A stretch of 64,000 bases of DNA from Lederbergia sp. NSJ-179 (GCF_022867885.1 NZ_JALIFP010000008.1:1-64000); one strand, 5' to 3'; shown: positions 46,855-56,898, counted from the first letter of the stretch. The notes: generated from the sequence alone by a model not told the origin. Numbers and translations: made by a program.

Positions 46855-47303
46855 TATTTTTTCTCCTTATAATATAATTTAATTATTGAAGTTAAATCTC
46901 CTCTTAAACCGTAGATGATATTATATTAAATAGACATTTCATCGTCATAAGAAAGTCTACAGATTATGAACTTATCAACCAATATAATTGAGTGCTACTT
47001 TCACATATTTCACCTCCATACATACAGAGCAATAAAAAAGTCCTGAGATAAAACGTGAATTTATTTAAATTGGAGGTCTTTTTGCTCGTATCATTTGTCT
47101 AGTTGCTATATATCTATAATAAATCGTAATTATTAACGATGTACTAACGGTATGTAAATGGTATGTAAAATTATTATTTTTTCATTTTTCACATTTTTGA
47201 GGTTTGACATCGCCAATAGCAATAGCACCGTTTCTTTATACTGTAACTTTGAAATAAAGTGATCAAAAACACCCCTTCAAATCCATATTTCACGTTAAAT
47301 AAA

Positions 47304-47342
47304 AAAGAATCCATTTTGAAAGATGATCAAAATGAATTCTTT
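47304..47342. terminator. AAAGAATCCATTTTGA hairpin
   Basis: AAAGAATCCATTTTGA pairs with TCAAAATGAATTCTTT and has A-runs and T-runs on both sides, so it could terminate in either direction. A relative with the same arms lies at 55605-55646. Confidence 0.6.
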
Positions 47343-47363
47343 TCTTGCGGTATTAAGTTTGTT

Positions 47364-47385
47364 TTTTTATAAAAAAGTTTGATCA
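47364..47385. repeat. 22-bp dispersed repeat, copy 1
   Basis: TTTTTATAAAAAAGTTTGAT then CA is identical at 50630-50651, in the same orientation; similarity continues a few bases (TTCTCTAC versus CTTTCTAC). Confidence 0.6.
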
Positions 47386-47775
47386 TTCTCTACCTAGCGT
47401 TTTTAAAAGGAAAGCGAGTTACAAAACTCATTAACGAAGGTGACATGCTAGTGCTATTATTTAAAATTAATGAACAAAACAGAAATGGGCCAGACTAGAA
47501 AAGAGCCAGATAATTGAATAAAGCTTTTTGAGCTGATGAAGTGAACTTAGGTTGTTGAAAAAAAATTGCAGTTGAGTAATAAAAAGGGCACTAAAAAAAG
47601 GGCTTGCAAGGGATATGTGGTACTGTTTAAGCAAGCGGTTATTCAAGAAAAGGGCCATTAAACGGCACACAATTTCTGTTGAAATAATGGATTGTTTGTT
47701 AAGCTCAGTAGATACGGGGTTTATTAGGGAGTTTTTACTTTTAGCACATTAAATTAGTTTCGCCGTTATTACGAC

Positions 47776-47994
47776 CTAATTTTTGCCATTATACATACGG
47801 ATTGGCCGCTTTTCACCAAATTCTGGATTTTTGAGCGGGTTTGAGATCGTAATGTTCTCGGGGTAGGCACCTTCTATGGTTTTTTCTGAATGTTGTGCTA
47901 ATGGCTCTACCTCAGGAACCAGATAATTGGGATTCTTCCATATGCATGCCTCCACCAGGAAAAAGAAAATCCGCCTCGCTCGGAGACAGATCAA
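47776..47994 (-). other. Open frame of doubtful coding status
   Basis: A 72-residue frame (middle part IWKNPNYLVPEVEPLAQHSE) with no recognisable ribosome binding site in the correct position. Its composition is protein-like, so it may be a decayed gene end, but no family is recognised. It directly precedes the truncated phosphatase repeat. Confidence 0.25.
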
Positions 47995-48003
47995 CTGCTT
48001 ATT

Positions 48004-48142
48004 TCAACCTTTCTATCAGATAATAAATCAGATAGTTCATTTGCTTGAATGAACCCTTTTTCTGTTAATGGTGAATCAGAAGATTGCCCCTCCGCTTCAC
48101 AATGCCTAATTATGTAAATATTTGTATTCATATTTCCTCCTT
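48004..48142 (-). pseudogene. Truncated histidine phosphatase copy (139-bp repeat, copy B)
   Basis: It repeats 41359-41497: ribosome binding site and the first 43 or so codons of the phosphatase (ATG at 48131, then NTNIYIIRHCEAEG). Coding stops abruptly at 48003 where unrelated sequence begins. It lies directly behind the Nudix gene, which is probably the ancestral arrangement. Confidence 0.88.
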
Positions 48143-48148
48143 TAAACC

Positions 48149-48597
48149 TCACAAGGATCCATTTACACTCTTCATGTTCTCAGCACGTTTAATACTCTCT
48201 TTTAAATAATCGGGAGCATTGGGGTGTTCATATACTTGTCGAGCTGTCATCCAATTCACAGCCTCTACTTCATCTGGACTTTTCGGTATTGCATTGCCGC
48301 ATTGCCAGACTCATATTCACATAGAAATACAATATCAACTACATTTTCACCTGAATCTGTAACAAATAAAGTACTATGTATGTATTTTAAATCCTCTTTA
48401 ACTTTAAGATCCACTTCTTCATAAATTTCCCGTATTACCGTTCTTTCTAATATCTCTGATGAATTTCCTTCCCGTTCAACTTTTCCACCAACAAGTGAAT
48501 GCAAACCACCTGCATGTTCTTCTTTTTTACTCCGTTCAATAATCAACCACTTATCATCTTTAAATATTGCACCCTCAACATTTACAATAAACATCAT
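48149..48597 (-). pseudogene. Nudix hydrolase, frameshifted by an 8-bp duplication
   Basis: The first part encodes a Nudix protein with the box GGKVEREGNSSEILERTVIREIYEEVDL (G-x5-E-x7-REVxEE type, with E retained). After VDIVFLCEYESGNA the frame shifts. The cause is an exact tandem duplication, GCATTGCC twice (48291-48298 and 48299-48306). Removing one copy restores a frame through SPDEVEAVNWMTARQVYEHP to a stop at 48149-48151, a normal 146-residue enzyme. The shortened product may still carry the catalytic helix. Confidence 0.85.
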
Positions 48598-48847
48598 TTA
48601 CCTCCTTACGCTAAATTACTATCAACTCACTCTAAGTTTTCATTGCAACATATTATTTTGAAGTGAAATATCCCCCCAAAACCGCTGATTATCTAACTAT
48701 TGAAGTGCTTCCAATGTGATATATATTCAGAAGTTCTCCACCATAAACTGCCTTAATTCTTTTAGACTCCTCACTGAAACTCCTTGCCCAATCTTCGTTA
48801 TATGGCATCAATTCCAACTTCCGCATTAGCCGTCCCCCAAACCGTAT
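48598..48847. other. Gene-free stretch
   Basis: No gene supported; probable junction debris between the Nudix gene and the ABC-2 permease fragment. Confidence 0.4.
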
Positions 48848-49030
48848 CCTAAAATTGTCCGTGCATTCGCTGAGAACCAGCCCGTGACTTCAATCGTGAA
48901 TGCGATTCGTGCCCTTTTGTATGATGGGTCTGTTGGCAACAATATCTGGATCGCGCTTGCCTGGTGCATCGGCATCATGGTCATCGCTTACTTCTTCGCC
49001 AGTAAACAATTTAAACGCCAGTTAGGGTAA
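48848..49030 (+). pseudogene. ABC-2 (DrrB-like) permease C-terminal fragment
   Basis: The frame starts without an initiation codon and gives IVRAFAENQPVTSIVNAIRA, then a membrane helix (IALAWCIGIMVIAYFFA) and the basic tail SKQFKRQLG-stop. This is the standard end of daunorubicin-type ABC-2 permeases. The rest of the gene is missing upstream. Confidence 0.7.
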
Positions 49031-49152
49031 GTACATCATTTAGGGGATTAGCCATATCAATAGTCAGCCACTGCGATGAATCTGGCCCGTTATTTATTAA
49101 CCTGCTCTAACTTTAGTTGGTGTTTGTTCACGATAAATACGATTTGTTCAAA

Positions 49153-50475
49153 TTACGTTTTACGATTTCTTTTATGCCATTCTGAAATTTCTTCAAGTCT
49201 TTTTTTGAACCTGGCTTCTGAGCCTTGAGTTGTGGGATGGTAATACTCATGACCGATTAACGAATCCGGCATCGTCTGCATTGTCGTTAGTTTTTCATCT
49301 GCATCATGAGCATATTGATATCCCTTGCCGTAGTTCAAGTCTTTCATCAACTTGGTAGGTGCATTTCGTATATGCAGGGGGACAGGTTCATTCATAGAGT
49401 GCAGGGCATCTTTCTTCGCCTTCATGTAAGCCAAATAGGCTGAATTTGATTTCGGGGCAAGTGAAAGATAAATCACAGCTTGAGTTAAATGTACAGTACA
49501 TTCAGGCATGCCGATAAATTGGCATGCTTGAAAAACGGATATCGCAATTTCTAAAGCCCTACTGTCCGCTAAACCAATATCTTCACTTGCAAATCTGACA
49601 AGCCTGCGGGCAATGTATAGAGGATCTTCCCCGGCCTCCAACATCCGTGATAACCAGTAAATAGCCGCATTGACATCACTATTTCGCATGGACTTATGCA
49701 ATGCAGAGATAATATTATAATGTTCTTCTCCCTTTTTGTCGTACAATAATGATTTCCTGTTGATCAACTGAGTTAGAGCCTCTTTGCTGATTTTAATTGA
49801 GCCGTTCTGTTTTTTTCCATTCAGGGCGGCCATCTCCAGCGTATTCAACGCAATACGGGCATCTCCATTTGAAAATTCTGCTATGGCCAATAATGTTCGA
49901 TCTTCGATTTGGATTTTTTGATCTCCATACCCATTTGGGTTTACGATGGCTTGTTTTAATAATTCCACGATTTCACTGCTTGTTAATTGTTGGAGGACAA
50001 AAACTTTGCAACGGGATAACAGGGCCGAGTTGACTTCAAAAGATGGATTCTCAGTGGTTGCACCTATCAGGGTAATGCTACCATTCTCGACATACGGTAA
50101 AAAGGCGTCTTGTTGTGCTTTATTGAATCGGTGGATCTCGTCAATAAATAAAATAGTCCTTTCACCTAATTGACGATATTCCTCAGCTTCTTTCATCACG
50201 TTTCGAATATCTCTAATACCGCTTGTGACAGCACTGAAATCTATAAATTTTGATTGGGTTTGATTAGCAATAATTTTCGCCAATGTTGTCTTCCCAACTC
50301 CGGGTGGACCCCAGAAGATCATGGAAGAAAGACGGTCATGTTCAATCATTTCCCTAAGAACCTTCCCTTTATCTAACAAGTGTTTTTGTCCAACGAAGTC
50401 ATCCAATCTTTGAGGTCGAACTCTGCTGGCCAAGGGACGGTTTTGATCGTTTTCAAATAACGAAACTTGCTTCAA
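49153..50475 (-). CDS. rarA: Replication-associated recombination protein RarA
   Basis: A 440-residue AAA+ ATPase of the RarA/MgsA/WRNIP1 family, related to clamp loaders and acting at stalled replication forks. Walker A is GPPGVGKTTLAK, Walker B ILFIDEIHRF, sensor 1 LIGATTENPSFE, and the C-terminal tetramerisation part includes PTKLMKDLNYGKGYQYAHD. The start is a TTG at 50475 because GAGGAGG stands eight bases upstream. It is a housekeeping gene of the chromosome. Confidence 0.93.
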   Translation of the reverse strand: MKQVSLFENDQNRPLASRVRPQRLDDFVGQKHLLDKGKVLREMIEHDRLSSMIFWGPPGVGKTTLAKIIANQTQSKFIDFSAVTSGIRDIRNVMKEAEEYRQLGERTILFIDEIHRFNKAQQDAFLPYVENGSITLIGATTENPSFEVNSALLSRCKVFVLQQLTSSEIVELLKQAIVNPNGYGDQKIQIEDRTLLAIAEFSNGDARIALNTLEMAALNGKKQNGSIKISKEALTQLINRKSLLYDKKGEEHYNIISALHKSMRNSDVNAAIYWLSRMLEAGEDPLYIARRLVRFASEDIGLADSRALEIAISVFQACQFIGMPECTVHLTQAVIYLSLAPKSNSAYLAYMKAKKDALHSMNEPVPLHIRNAPTKLMKDLNYGKGYQYAHDADEKLTTMQTMPDSLIGHEYYHPTTQGSEARFKKRLEEISEWHKRNRKT

Positions 50476-50505
50476 GGTTAATCCCTCCTCGTCAAAAAAA
50501 TGCAC

Positions 50506-50740
50506 TGCACAAATTAAGGATTGAAATGATTTAACATTTCTATTATTATTAACAATTTCAAGGATTAGTAAAGAACCCGTTTAAAAAAAAGATTGCTCAA
50601 AAATTCCCATTTGTGAAATATTATCCCAATTTTTATAAAAAAGTTTGATCACTTTCTACTGTTTATCTTTAACAATCGCGCTATTCCAGAATAATAAGAG
50701 GATTGAGCTGTTTAGCTAATTAGGCATTACAATTCTTTTT
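50506..50740. repeat. Intergenic region with 22-bp dispersed repeat, copy 2
   Basis: TTTTTATAAAAAAGTTTGAT then CA at 50630-50651 repeats 47364-47385. Nothing else is recognised in the stretch. Confidence 0.55.
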
Positions 50741-51199
50741 TTATTCCCAGTTATTTTTCATTTCTTGAATTCTCTTAGCCTGTTCTTGAGGGGTCAAGTC
50801 TTCAATATGAGTCGCAATCCACCAAATATTACCTGAAATATCTTTTACTCCACCGTACCTTTCACCTGCGTGGTTCATATCAGTTGGAGGCATTATCGGT
50901 TCAGCTCCATTTTGAAGAGCTTTTTCGTAAATGGCATCACAGTCTGGAACGTAAAGATAAATGGATGCCGGCATTAACCCATATTTCTCCATAGGCTCAC
51001 CTGCCATAATGATAGAATCTCCAATAATAATCTCAGCATGCATAATGGTTCCGTTCGGTCTGTCAAGTTTATACTTTAATTTTCCGTCGAATACTGTTTC
51101 TATGAAATCTATTAGCTGTTCCACATTGTCAACCATTAAGTAAGGGTTGACTGTTTTCATTCCTTCGGGTTGATGGTTTACCTTTTTTATTGAGTTCAT
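50741..51199 (-). CDS. VOC family (glyoxalase-like) protein
   Basis: A 152-residue vicinal-oxygen-chelate protein of the PhnB-like type: VNPYLMVDNVEQLIDFIETVF, GDSIIMAGEP, SIYLYVPDCDAIYEKALQNG, and RYGGVKDISGNIWWIATH near the end. Substrate unknown. GGGAGGAAA precedes the ATG. Confidence 0.85.
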   Translation of the reverse strand: MNSIKKVNHQPEGMKTVNPYLMVDNVEQLIDFIETVFDGKLKYKLDRPNGTIMHAEIIIGDSIIMAGEPMEKYGLMPASIYLYVPDCDAIYEKALQNGAEPIMPPTDMNHAGERYGGVKDISGNIWWIATHIEDLTPQEQAKRIQEMKNNWE

Positions 51200-51390
51200 T
51201 TTCAGTTTCCTCCCATTTGTATGATTTAAATGATTAAAACCTCCATAAATTCAAATATATACTTCTACAAATAAAGGAATATTCCTTTTTCTTTTTCCCT
51301 AGATTTCCCTTCCAAATTAAATGTTTATTTGATAATGCAATAAAATACACAAATGAAAATGGGCATTGAGGTTGGACCGATTCACCTTGA

Positions 51391-51873
51391 TTAATATGGG
51401 AAATCAAAGCGGAAATGAAAGTGTTTTTGGGGGTGGGCAAAAGATTGAGCACGGTGTGTCAGCTCAGGATTTTTAATCACCTCTTCATTTCTTCCTACTG
51501 TATCCACATAATATCCTCTTGCCCAAAAGTGCCTATTCCCTTTCTTCTTGTATTCCGGATGCCTATCGAATATCATTAACGCGCTTTTACCTTTTAAATA
51601 ACCCATAAATGTTGAAACACTAGGCTTTGGTGGGATTTTGACACATAAATGGACATGATCAATAGATACACTTCCTTCTACTATTTCAATTCCTTTACAC
51701 TCACAAAGCTTTCTTATTATTTCACGAACATCTTTTCTCAGCTTTCCATACATTGTTCTCCGTCTATATTTAGGAATAAACACAATATGATACATGCAAT
51801 TCCACTTTGTATGTGATAAACCTGATTTATCCAATATGGATGTCCCGACATTGGTTTGCGAAACCTTTGTCAT
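51391..51873 (-). mobile_element. tnpA: IS200/IS605-type transposase (TnpA)
   Basis: A 160-residue Y1 HUH transposase: KWNCMYHIVFIPKYRRR, HUH motif HVHLCV, and the catalytic Tyr region FWARGYYVDTVGRNEEVI. The end after NEEVI (NPELTHRAQSFAHPQKHF) does not look like the usual acidic IS200 tail, so the C-terminus may be altered or frameshifted. It catalyses single-strand transposition in intact elements. Flanking structure at 51880-51975 fits the left end. Confidence 0.85.
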
Positions 51874-51879
51874 TATAGC

Positions 51880-51975
51880 AGCAGTTGTTTGAAATCAGCC
51901 ACGTTACCTAAGAGCGGCTTCGACTAATGCTAAGTCATCATTACTGCCGCCTACCACGGCTAGCTTTTTTCATTG
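51880..51975. repeat. IS200 left-end stem-loop region
   Basis: Upstream of the transposase lies a foldable stretch with GAGCGGC/GCCGCC arms (about 51911 and 51948) and an inner GACTAATGCTAAGTC dyad, bordered by GCCACG and CACGGC. Subterminal hairpins are recognised by TnpA in this family. Exact ends were not determined. Confidence 0.5.
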
Positions 51976-51993
51976 CTTTACTTTTTTCAAATA

Positions 51994-52029
51994 GAAAAGC
52001 TGATTTTCATAACAGAAAACCAGCTTTTC
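51994..52029 (-). terminator. Terminator after copZ
   Basis: AAAAGCTG (51995-52002) pairs with CAGCTTTT (52021-52028); inner bases extend the stem (TTTTC/GAAAA). It lies 10 bp past the copZ stop. Confidence 0.75.
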
Positions 52030-52039
52030 ATTCTTATAT

Positions 52040-52246
52040 TTAGGCTTCAACATCATAGCCCTGTTCTTCAATAGCTTCTTTCATGGCATCAACATTTACT
52101 TTCGATTCATCAAAAGTAACATCGACTTTACCTGCTTCTAAATTAACTTTAGCTGCTGATACGCCATCTAATTTTTTTAATGCACCTTCCACTGACATTT
52201 TGCAATGCCCGCATGACATGCCTTGTACATTTAACGTTTTCTCCAT
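52040..52246 (-). CDS. copZ: Copper chaperone CopZ
   Basis: A 68-residue heavy-metal-associated domain protein. The Cu(I) site is the CxxC in GMSCGHCKMSVE. It carries Cu(I) to CopA. It is 30 bp downstream of copA and behind AAAGGAGGTGG. Full length for the family. Confidence 0.93.
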   Translation of the reverse strand: MEKTLNVQGMSCGHCKMSVEGALKKLDGVSAAKVNLEAGKVDVTFDESKVNVDAMKEAIEEQGYDVEA

Positions 52247-52276
52247 GACCTTTCCACCTCCTTTAAATCGGAATAA

Positions 52277-54661
52277 TTATAATTTCACTCGTTTTAAGCG
52301 AAGTGAGTTAGAAACAACACTTACCGAACTTAATGCCATGGCTGCTCCGGCAATCCATGGGGCAAGTAAACCAATGGCAGCAACCGGGATTCCTGCTGTA
52401 TTGTAGCCAAAGGCCCAGAAGAGGTTTTGACGGATATTCTTCATCGTCGCATGGCTGATTTTGATTGCTTTTGGGATGAGTAATAGTTCTCCACCAAGAA
52501 TCGTTACGTCAGCCGCTTCAATTGCCACTTCTGTACCCGTTCCAATGGCAATTCCAATGTCGGCAGTAACTAAGGCAGGTGCATCGTTTACACCATCACC
52601 AACCATTGCTACTTTTTTACCTCTACCTTGAATTTCTTTGACTTTATCCGCTTTTTCTTCAGGCAACACCTGAGCAATCACTTGGTTGATTCCTACTTGT
52701 TTTGCAATAGCTTGAGCTGTTCTTTCGTTATCCCCTGTTAACATGATCACTTCTAAGCCTTGTTCTTGTAACTCTTTAATTGCTTGTGGTGCTGTTTCTT
52801 TAATGGTATCTGCAACCGCAACAATTCCGCGATACATTCCATTAACGGCAATCAACATCGCTGTTTTTCCTTCAACTTCATAATCAATCAATTCTTGTTC
52901 CGCACCACCGACATCAACTTGGTGATTTTGCATTAATTTTCGATTCCCAACAAGGACACTTTTTCCGGAAATCTTAGCTTCAATACCATGGCCTGGTATG
53001 GCGTTAAATTCATCGACTTCCACAAAATCAATATCGTTCTCTGTTGCATATGCCACAATCGCTCCTGCAAGTGGATGTTCTGATCCTTTTTCTGCACTAG
53101 CTAATAATTGTAATGTTTCTTCATCACCAGTAAAATCCGTTACTTCCGGTTTTCCTTTTGTGATGGTCCCTGTTTTATCAAGAACGATTGTCTCTAACTG
53201 ATGCGTTCTTTCTAGATGTTCTCCACCCTTAAAAAGAATTCCGTTCTCAGCAGCTCTTCCTGTTCCGACCATAATAGAAGTGGGAGTTGCAAGCCCTAAA
53301 GCACATGGACACGCAATAACAAGTACAGCAATCGCTGCAACTAAGGCAGGTTCAAATTGACCTGGTTGGACAAACGCTATCCATATGATAAATGTTAGAA
53401 TGGCAATCCCTACAACAATTGGTACGAAATAACCGGAAATGACATCAGCTAAACGTTGAATGGGTGCTTTTGATCCTTGTGCTTCTTCCACAACTTTGAC
53501 AATCGATGCAAGGGCAGTATCTTTCCCTACTTTTGTCGCTTCCATTTCAATCGAGCCATTTTTGTTGATCGTCGATCCAATTAAGCTAGCGTCTATGTCC
53601 TTTTCAATTGGAATGGATTCACCTGTAATCATCGATTCATCGACAGATGTTTTTCCCTTTACAACCACACCGTCTACAGGTATTTTCTCCCCTGGTTTTA
53701 CAACTAATCGGTCACCAACAACCACTTCATGGGTAGGAATCATGATCTCCTTCCCATTTCTTATAATACGAGCTTCTTTTGCCTGTAAATTAAGTAACGA
53801 GGATAGTGCATTCGTTGTCTGACTTTTTGCTCTTGCCTCCAAATACTTACCAAATAAAATCAACGTGATTAATACAGCACTTGTTTCAAAATACAAATGC
53901 GGCATATAAGTTGGATTTCCAATGGTCTTAAGTGCTTCATATAAACTATAGAAATAGGCAGCACTCGTACCTAAAGCCACAAGAACATCCATGTTCGCTC
54001 CACCACTCTTCAGGTTCTTATATGCACCAACATAAAATTGCCATCCGATGATAAATTGAATGGGCGTTGCTAAAGCAAATTGGAACCATGGATTCATAAA
54101 TATTTCCGGTAAATTCATGCCAAATAAATGAACGAGCATTGTTAATAATAATGGTACAGATAGTACGGCTGAAATGATTAACTTCGTCTTTTTATGCTGT
54201 AACTCTTTTTCTTTATAAGTTTGTTTTTCCTCTGTCTCCGTTTTTGGTTTTGCATCATAACCAATATTTCGGATCTTCTCAATCAAAGCCTTTTGATCAA
54301 CGATTTCGGGGTTGTACTCGACTGTCGCACTTTCCGTCGTTAAGTTGACGGTTGCAAATTTAACCCCTTCTTGCTTATTCAACACTTTTTCAATACGGGT
54401 CGAACATGCCGCACAGGTCATTCCAAAAACATCTAATTCTGTTTTTTCCATTAAAACTCCGTAGCCGACATTTTCGATTTTCTTTGTAATATCTTCAATG
54501 GAAGTTTTTCCTGAATCATAGTCTACCGTTGCCTTTTCTGTAGTTAAATTAACTTGTGCCTTCACACCATCCATTTTGTTTAATGTTTTTTCAATACGGT
54601 TGGAGCATGCGGCACAGGTCATTCCTGTTATTCCAAGTGTTGTATGATTTATTTCGCTCAT
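52277..54661 (-). CDS. copA: Copper-exporting P-type ATPase CopA
   Basis: A 794-residue P1B-type ATPase. Two N-terminal metal-binding domains each carry GMTCAACS; the membrane metal site is CPCALG, the phosphorylated Asp is in DKTGT, the HP locus is GSEHPL, and the hinge reads [12 protein letters not shown]. It expels Cu(I) at the cost of ATP. All motifs are intact. GAGGAGG precedes the ATG. It lies directly behind a decayed csoR gene. Confidence 0.95.
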   Translation of the reverse strand: MSEINHTTLGITGMTCAACSNRIEKTLNKMDGVKAQVNLTTEKATVDYDSGKTSIEDITKKIENVGYGVLMEKTELDVFGMTCAACSTRIEKVLNKQEGVKFATVNLTTESATVEYNPEIVDQKALIEKIRNIGYDAKPKTETEEKQTYKEKELQHKKTKLIISAVLSVPLLLTMLVHLFGMNLPEIFMNPWFQFALATPIQFIIGWQFYVGAYKNLKSGGANMDVLVALGTSAAYFYSLYEALKTIGNPTYMPHLYFETSAVLITLILFGKYLEARAKSQTTNALSSLLNLQAKEARIIRNGKEIMIPTHEVVVGDRLVVKPGEKIPVDGVVVKGKTSVDESMITGESIPIEKDIDASLIGSTINKNGSIEMEATKVGKDTALASIVKVVEEAQGSKAPIQRLADVISGYFVPIVVGIAILTFIIWIAFVQPGQFEPALVAAIAVLVIACPCALGLATPTSIMVGTGRAAENGILFKGGEHLERTHQLETIVLDKTGTITKGKPEVTDFTGDEETLQLLASAEKGSEHPLAGAIVAYATENDIDFVEVDEFNAIPGHGIEAKISGKSVLVGNRKLMQNHQVDVGGAEQELIDYEVEGKTAMLIAVNGMYRGIVAVADTIKETAPQAIKELQEQGLEVIMLTGDNERTAQAIAKQVGINQVIAQVLPEEKADKVKEIQGRGKKVAMVGDGVNDAPALVTADIGIAIGTGTEVAIEAADVTILGGELLLIPKAIKISHATMKNIRQNLFWAFGYNTAGIPVAAIGLLAPWIAGAAMALSSVSVVSNSLRLKRVKL

Positions 54662-54684
54662 AATAGCATCCTCCTCACCTAGAA

Positions 54685-54940
54685 AACTGCTTTAATACAC
54701 TACATTAATTCATCAATGGTTTCTTTACCCTCACCTTGTCGAATTGCATCACTGACACAATGATTGATTTGTCGTTCCGCCGATAGAAAAACCGACATTT
54801 ATTAATGCGGAATTTGCACCAACAATAACGATCTTCTTCCACCTCTTTTGTATTCCACGAACTTGACCTTCAATTCGCTTTAAACGGTTTACAACGATTC
54901 TCATTTTTTGTTCTTGGTTGACTCGGGTGATCATGTAGCA
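54685..54940 (-). pseudogene. csoR: Copper repressor CsoR, decayed
   Basis: The N-terminal helix is intact (NRLKRIEGQVRGIQK). Then a frame change is needed to read VEEDRYC, which holds the first Cu-ligand Cys. The next stretch, normally VQISALNAALKKVG, is shortened by small deletions. Another frame gives ERQINHCVSDAIRQGEGKET with the second Cys, but with Gln where His is usual before INHC, then IDELM-stop. With two or more indels and an early stop, no functional CsoR can be made from it. Confidence 0.85.
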
Positions 54941-54976
54941 ATTTATCCAAATCAATCACTTCCTTTTCGTTATATT

Positions 54977-55000
54977 TATACTATACCCCCATATAGTATA
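54977..55000 (-). promoter_or_regulatory. CsoR-type operator
   Basis: TATACTATA (54977-54985) and TATAGTATA (54992-55000) are perfect inverted arms around CCCCCA. On the minus strand this gives ATATGGGGGTATA, the G-tract form of copper operators in bacilli. It lies about 40 bp upstream of the csoR start and survives although csoR is broken. Confidence 0.7.
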
Positions 55001-55039
55001 AAAAGTCAACAAATAACTTCATGTTTTAAAAATAGCTTG

Positions 55040-55430
55040 AATCGTCATGATCACAGCCCATGGAACATAAGAATCATGGCGACATGCACCATCATTTGCA
55101 CATGCGGAAAAGCCGTTCTGGCAAAGTGTTTTTGTATCAACCACGCATTGCAACAGCGGTTGTTCACTTGGTGATATGATTGGTGCTCCTCTGGTGTTTT
55201 ATACAGGTTTTCTCATTGCAGGCCCAATGCTTTTAACTGATTACGCAGTTAACATGTTCGGATGGATAGCTCTCACCCATTATGTATTTTTTGTTGAAAC
55301 GCCTGAACTAAAAACCGCAGCCTTTTGGTTCATGATGCAAATTGAGATGATAGTTGGCTTCTGCACAAGCTATCCCGCCGACTGGTATCTTGTGAAAAAA
55401 AGCATCAAATGCCATGTAAGTCATTGCATA
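55040..55430 (+). pseudogene. DUF4396 family membrane protein, decayed
   Basis: Parts of a His-rich membrane protein lie in different frames: MEHKNHGDMHHHLHMRKSR with VFLYQPRIATAVVH in one, then GDMIGAPLVFYTGFLIAGPM and FVETPELKTAAFWFMMQIEM with TSYPADWYLVKKSIK in another. The order is that of DUF4396 proteins, often found beside copper genes. At least one frameshift and a shortened middle disable it. Confidence 0.65.
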
Positions 55431-55459
55431 ACGGTGTCTATTTTACTAATAAATTAAAG

Positions 55460-56118
55460 TGCCCAAAAGGCACTCCTGATTTGAATACATCTATTTTTCT
55501 TTCCGTTTTATAAATAACAACTTAATCATTTAATAACAACTCATAATTTCGCTCATTCATAATTGCCAAAAGTTCATATCCATATGAGTACTAATTCACA
55601 AGATAAGAATCCATTTTGATCAATCTTTTTCAAAACGGATTCTTTTTATCTAACAATCAATGGTGCTACTTTTTCTTAAACCTTGTCTTTTCTTACCTCT
55701 ACTATATTAGTCTGCCAAAAAGTAGGTATCTCCCCAACCCCTCCCCCGCACTCCTCTCAAACCCTTGTGGCTCTGAGACTCTTCCCTCTCTCCTCTTCCT
55801 TCTTCCAATCTTCCTTCTGCTATATTTTCGTTTTGGATTGTATCGAATATTCGGGCAATGTTATTAAGTTCTTCCCTGAATGGAAGAAAGAATTAGGAGA
55901 AAAGACGGGAAATGTAGCAATATTGGGATGGTGTTACAGTTAGGAAACTAACTGAGTAGATATTGAAAATCCTAGGGATTTATGGATTAAAAAAGCGACT
56001 GAAACCCTTATTGGAGAAGGGATTGGAAGGATATTGAACAAAGGAAAAAGGCTGGACCACTATTGGACCCAGCCTCGAATTTTAATTAATTTCTGATTAA
56101 ATCAAGATTGAGTACATA
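55460..56118. other. Gene-poor stretch with hairpins
   Basis: AAGAATCCATTTTGA (55605-55619) pairs with TCAAAACGGATTCTTTT (55630-55646) and is followed by T-rich sequence; it shares its arms with 47304-47342. At 56048-56073 AGGCTGG pairs with CCAGCCT, followed by TTTT, a terminator-like hairpin. No gene is supported between. Confidence 0.5.
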
Positions 56119-56406
56119 CTACATGACCTCATAAATGTCATCAAACAATTGTGGCGCATTAAGGTTTACATCGTTTTCTGTAAACCCAATTGGAACTACT
56201 GCCCCCTCCTGTGTAAAAAGATTACCTAATTCAATAACAAAATTACTTTCTCCTTCGTGAAACGTCTGCAATATTTCTATAGCTTCTGGATCCTGGTTAT
56301 GTGATAAAAAAGATTCAATCACTCTTACCATCATGGTCTTTTTTTGATAAATGATCCAAAGGGTTGCAAGTTCGGATGACGTTAGCGGCGCTTGTTTTTT
56401 TGCAAT
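56119..56406 (-). pseudogene. DUF3231-type protein remnant
   Basis: The frame reads APLTSSELATLWIIYQKKTM, then ESFLSHNQDPEAIEILQTFHEGESNFVIEL and NDVNLNAPQLFDDIYEVM-stop, like the first quarter of DUF3231 ferritin-like bundles. It begins at an ATT behind AAAGGAAG, which may be a mutated ATG, and ends at an early TAG. It is probably nonfunctional. Confidence 0.55.
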
Positions 56407-56898
56407 TGGCTACTTCCTTTCAAATTGTTTTTTGCTTCCTTCTTACAGAATGAAAAGCATCTATATTCTCTACCCCACTTTTAGAAATATTCATTTTTAG
56501 GATTACAACGGTGGTAACTCTAAATTAAAAAACTCAATTCCAAAGAGGAACTGAGCTTTATCTATTTGATCGGCGACTATTTAATTTCAATGCTATAAAC
56601 TCGCATAACACCGTCCGTAAATGTGGGCGGTGTTAAATAAAGTTGTTTAATTTTCATGTAAAACATTTTTTCTATACCAAAAATAAAACAATAAAGTCGT
56701 TTAAATCTAAGGGTTATACAACAATTGCGCCCGTTTGCGGAAGACTATAGCAATTAAAAACCAATCTTTATAACAAGTATAGCATTATAGAATACTAAAG
56801 CCACAGGTTAACTTTGATCGTACAAACGGTTGGAGAGAAATTGGGAAAGCAGGAGAACCGACCTATGTTTACCTAAGGTTATAACAAAGAATTGCAGA
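56407..56898. other. Gene-free stretch
   Basis: A hairpin AACACCGTCC/GGGCGGTGTT lies at about 56607-56636 with A/T tracts after it. No gene supported. Confidence 0.45.

Larger units (their letters stand above)
46855..47775. other. Long gene-free stretch upstream of the ABC operon
   Basis: About 920 bp without a supportable gene. It holds the operon's promoter region (TATAAT-like words near 46920), a direct repeat of GGTATGTAAA at 47149-47158 and 47160-47169 (11-bp phase, possible regulator sites), a hairpin at 47304-47342 and a 22-bp repeat at 47364-47385. Open frames at 47467-47670 look like noise. Confidence 0.5.

Noticed and set aside
47467-47670. 67-codon hydrophobic minus-strand frame
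   Set aside because: Low-complexity A/T-rich sequence without a ribosome binding site; no family recognised.
55616-55943. Plus-strand frames of 83 and 86 codons in the gene-poor stretch
   Set aside because: Pro/Ser-rich low-complexity reading of a C/T-rich tract, overlapping each other, with no start signal.
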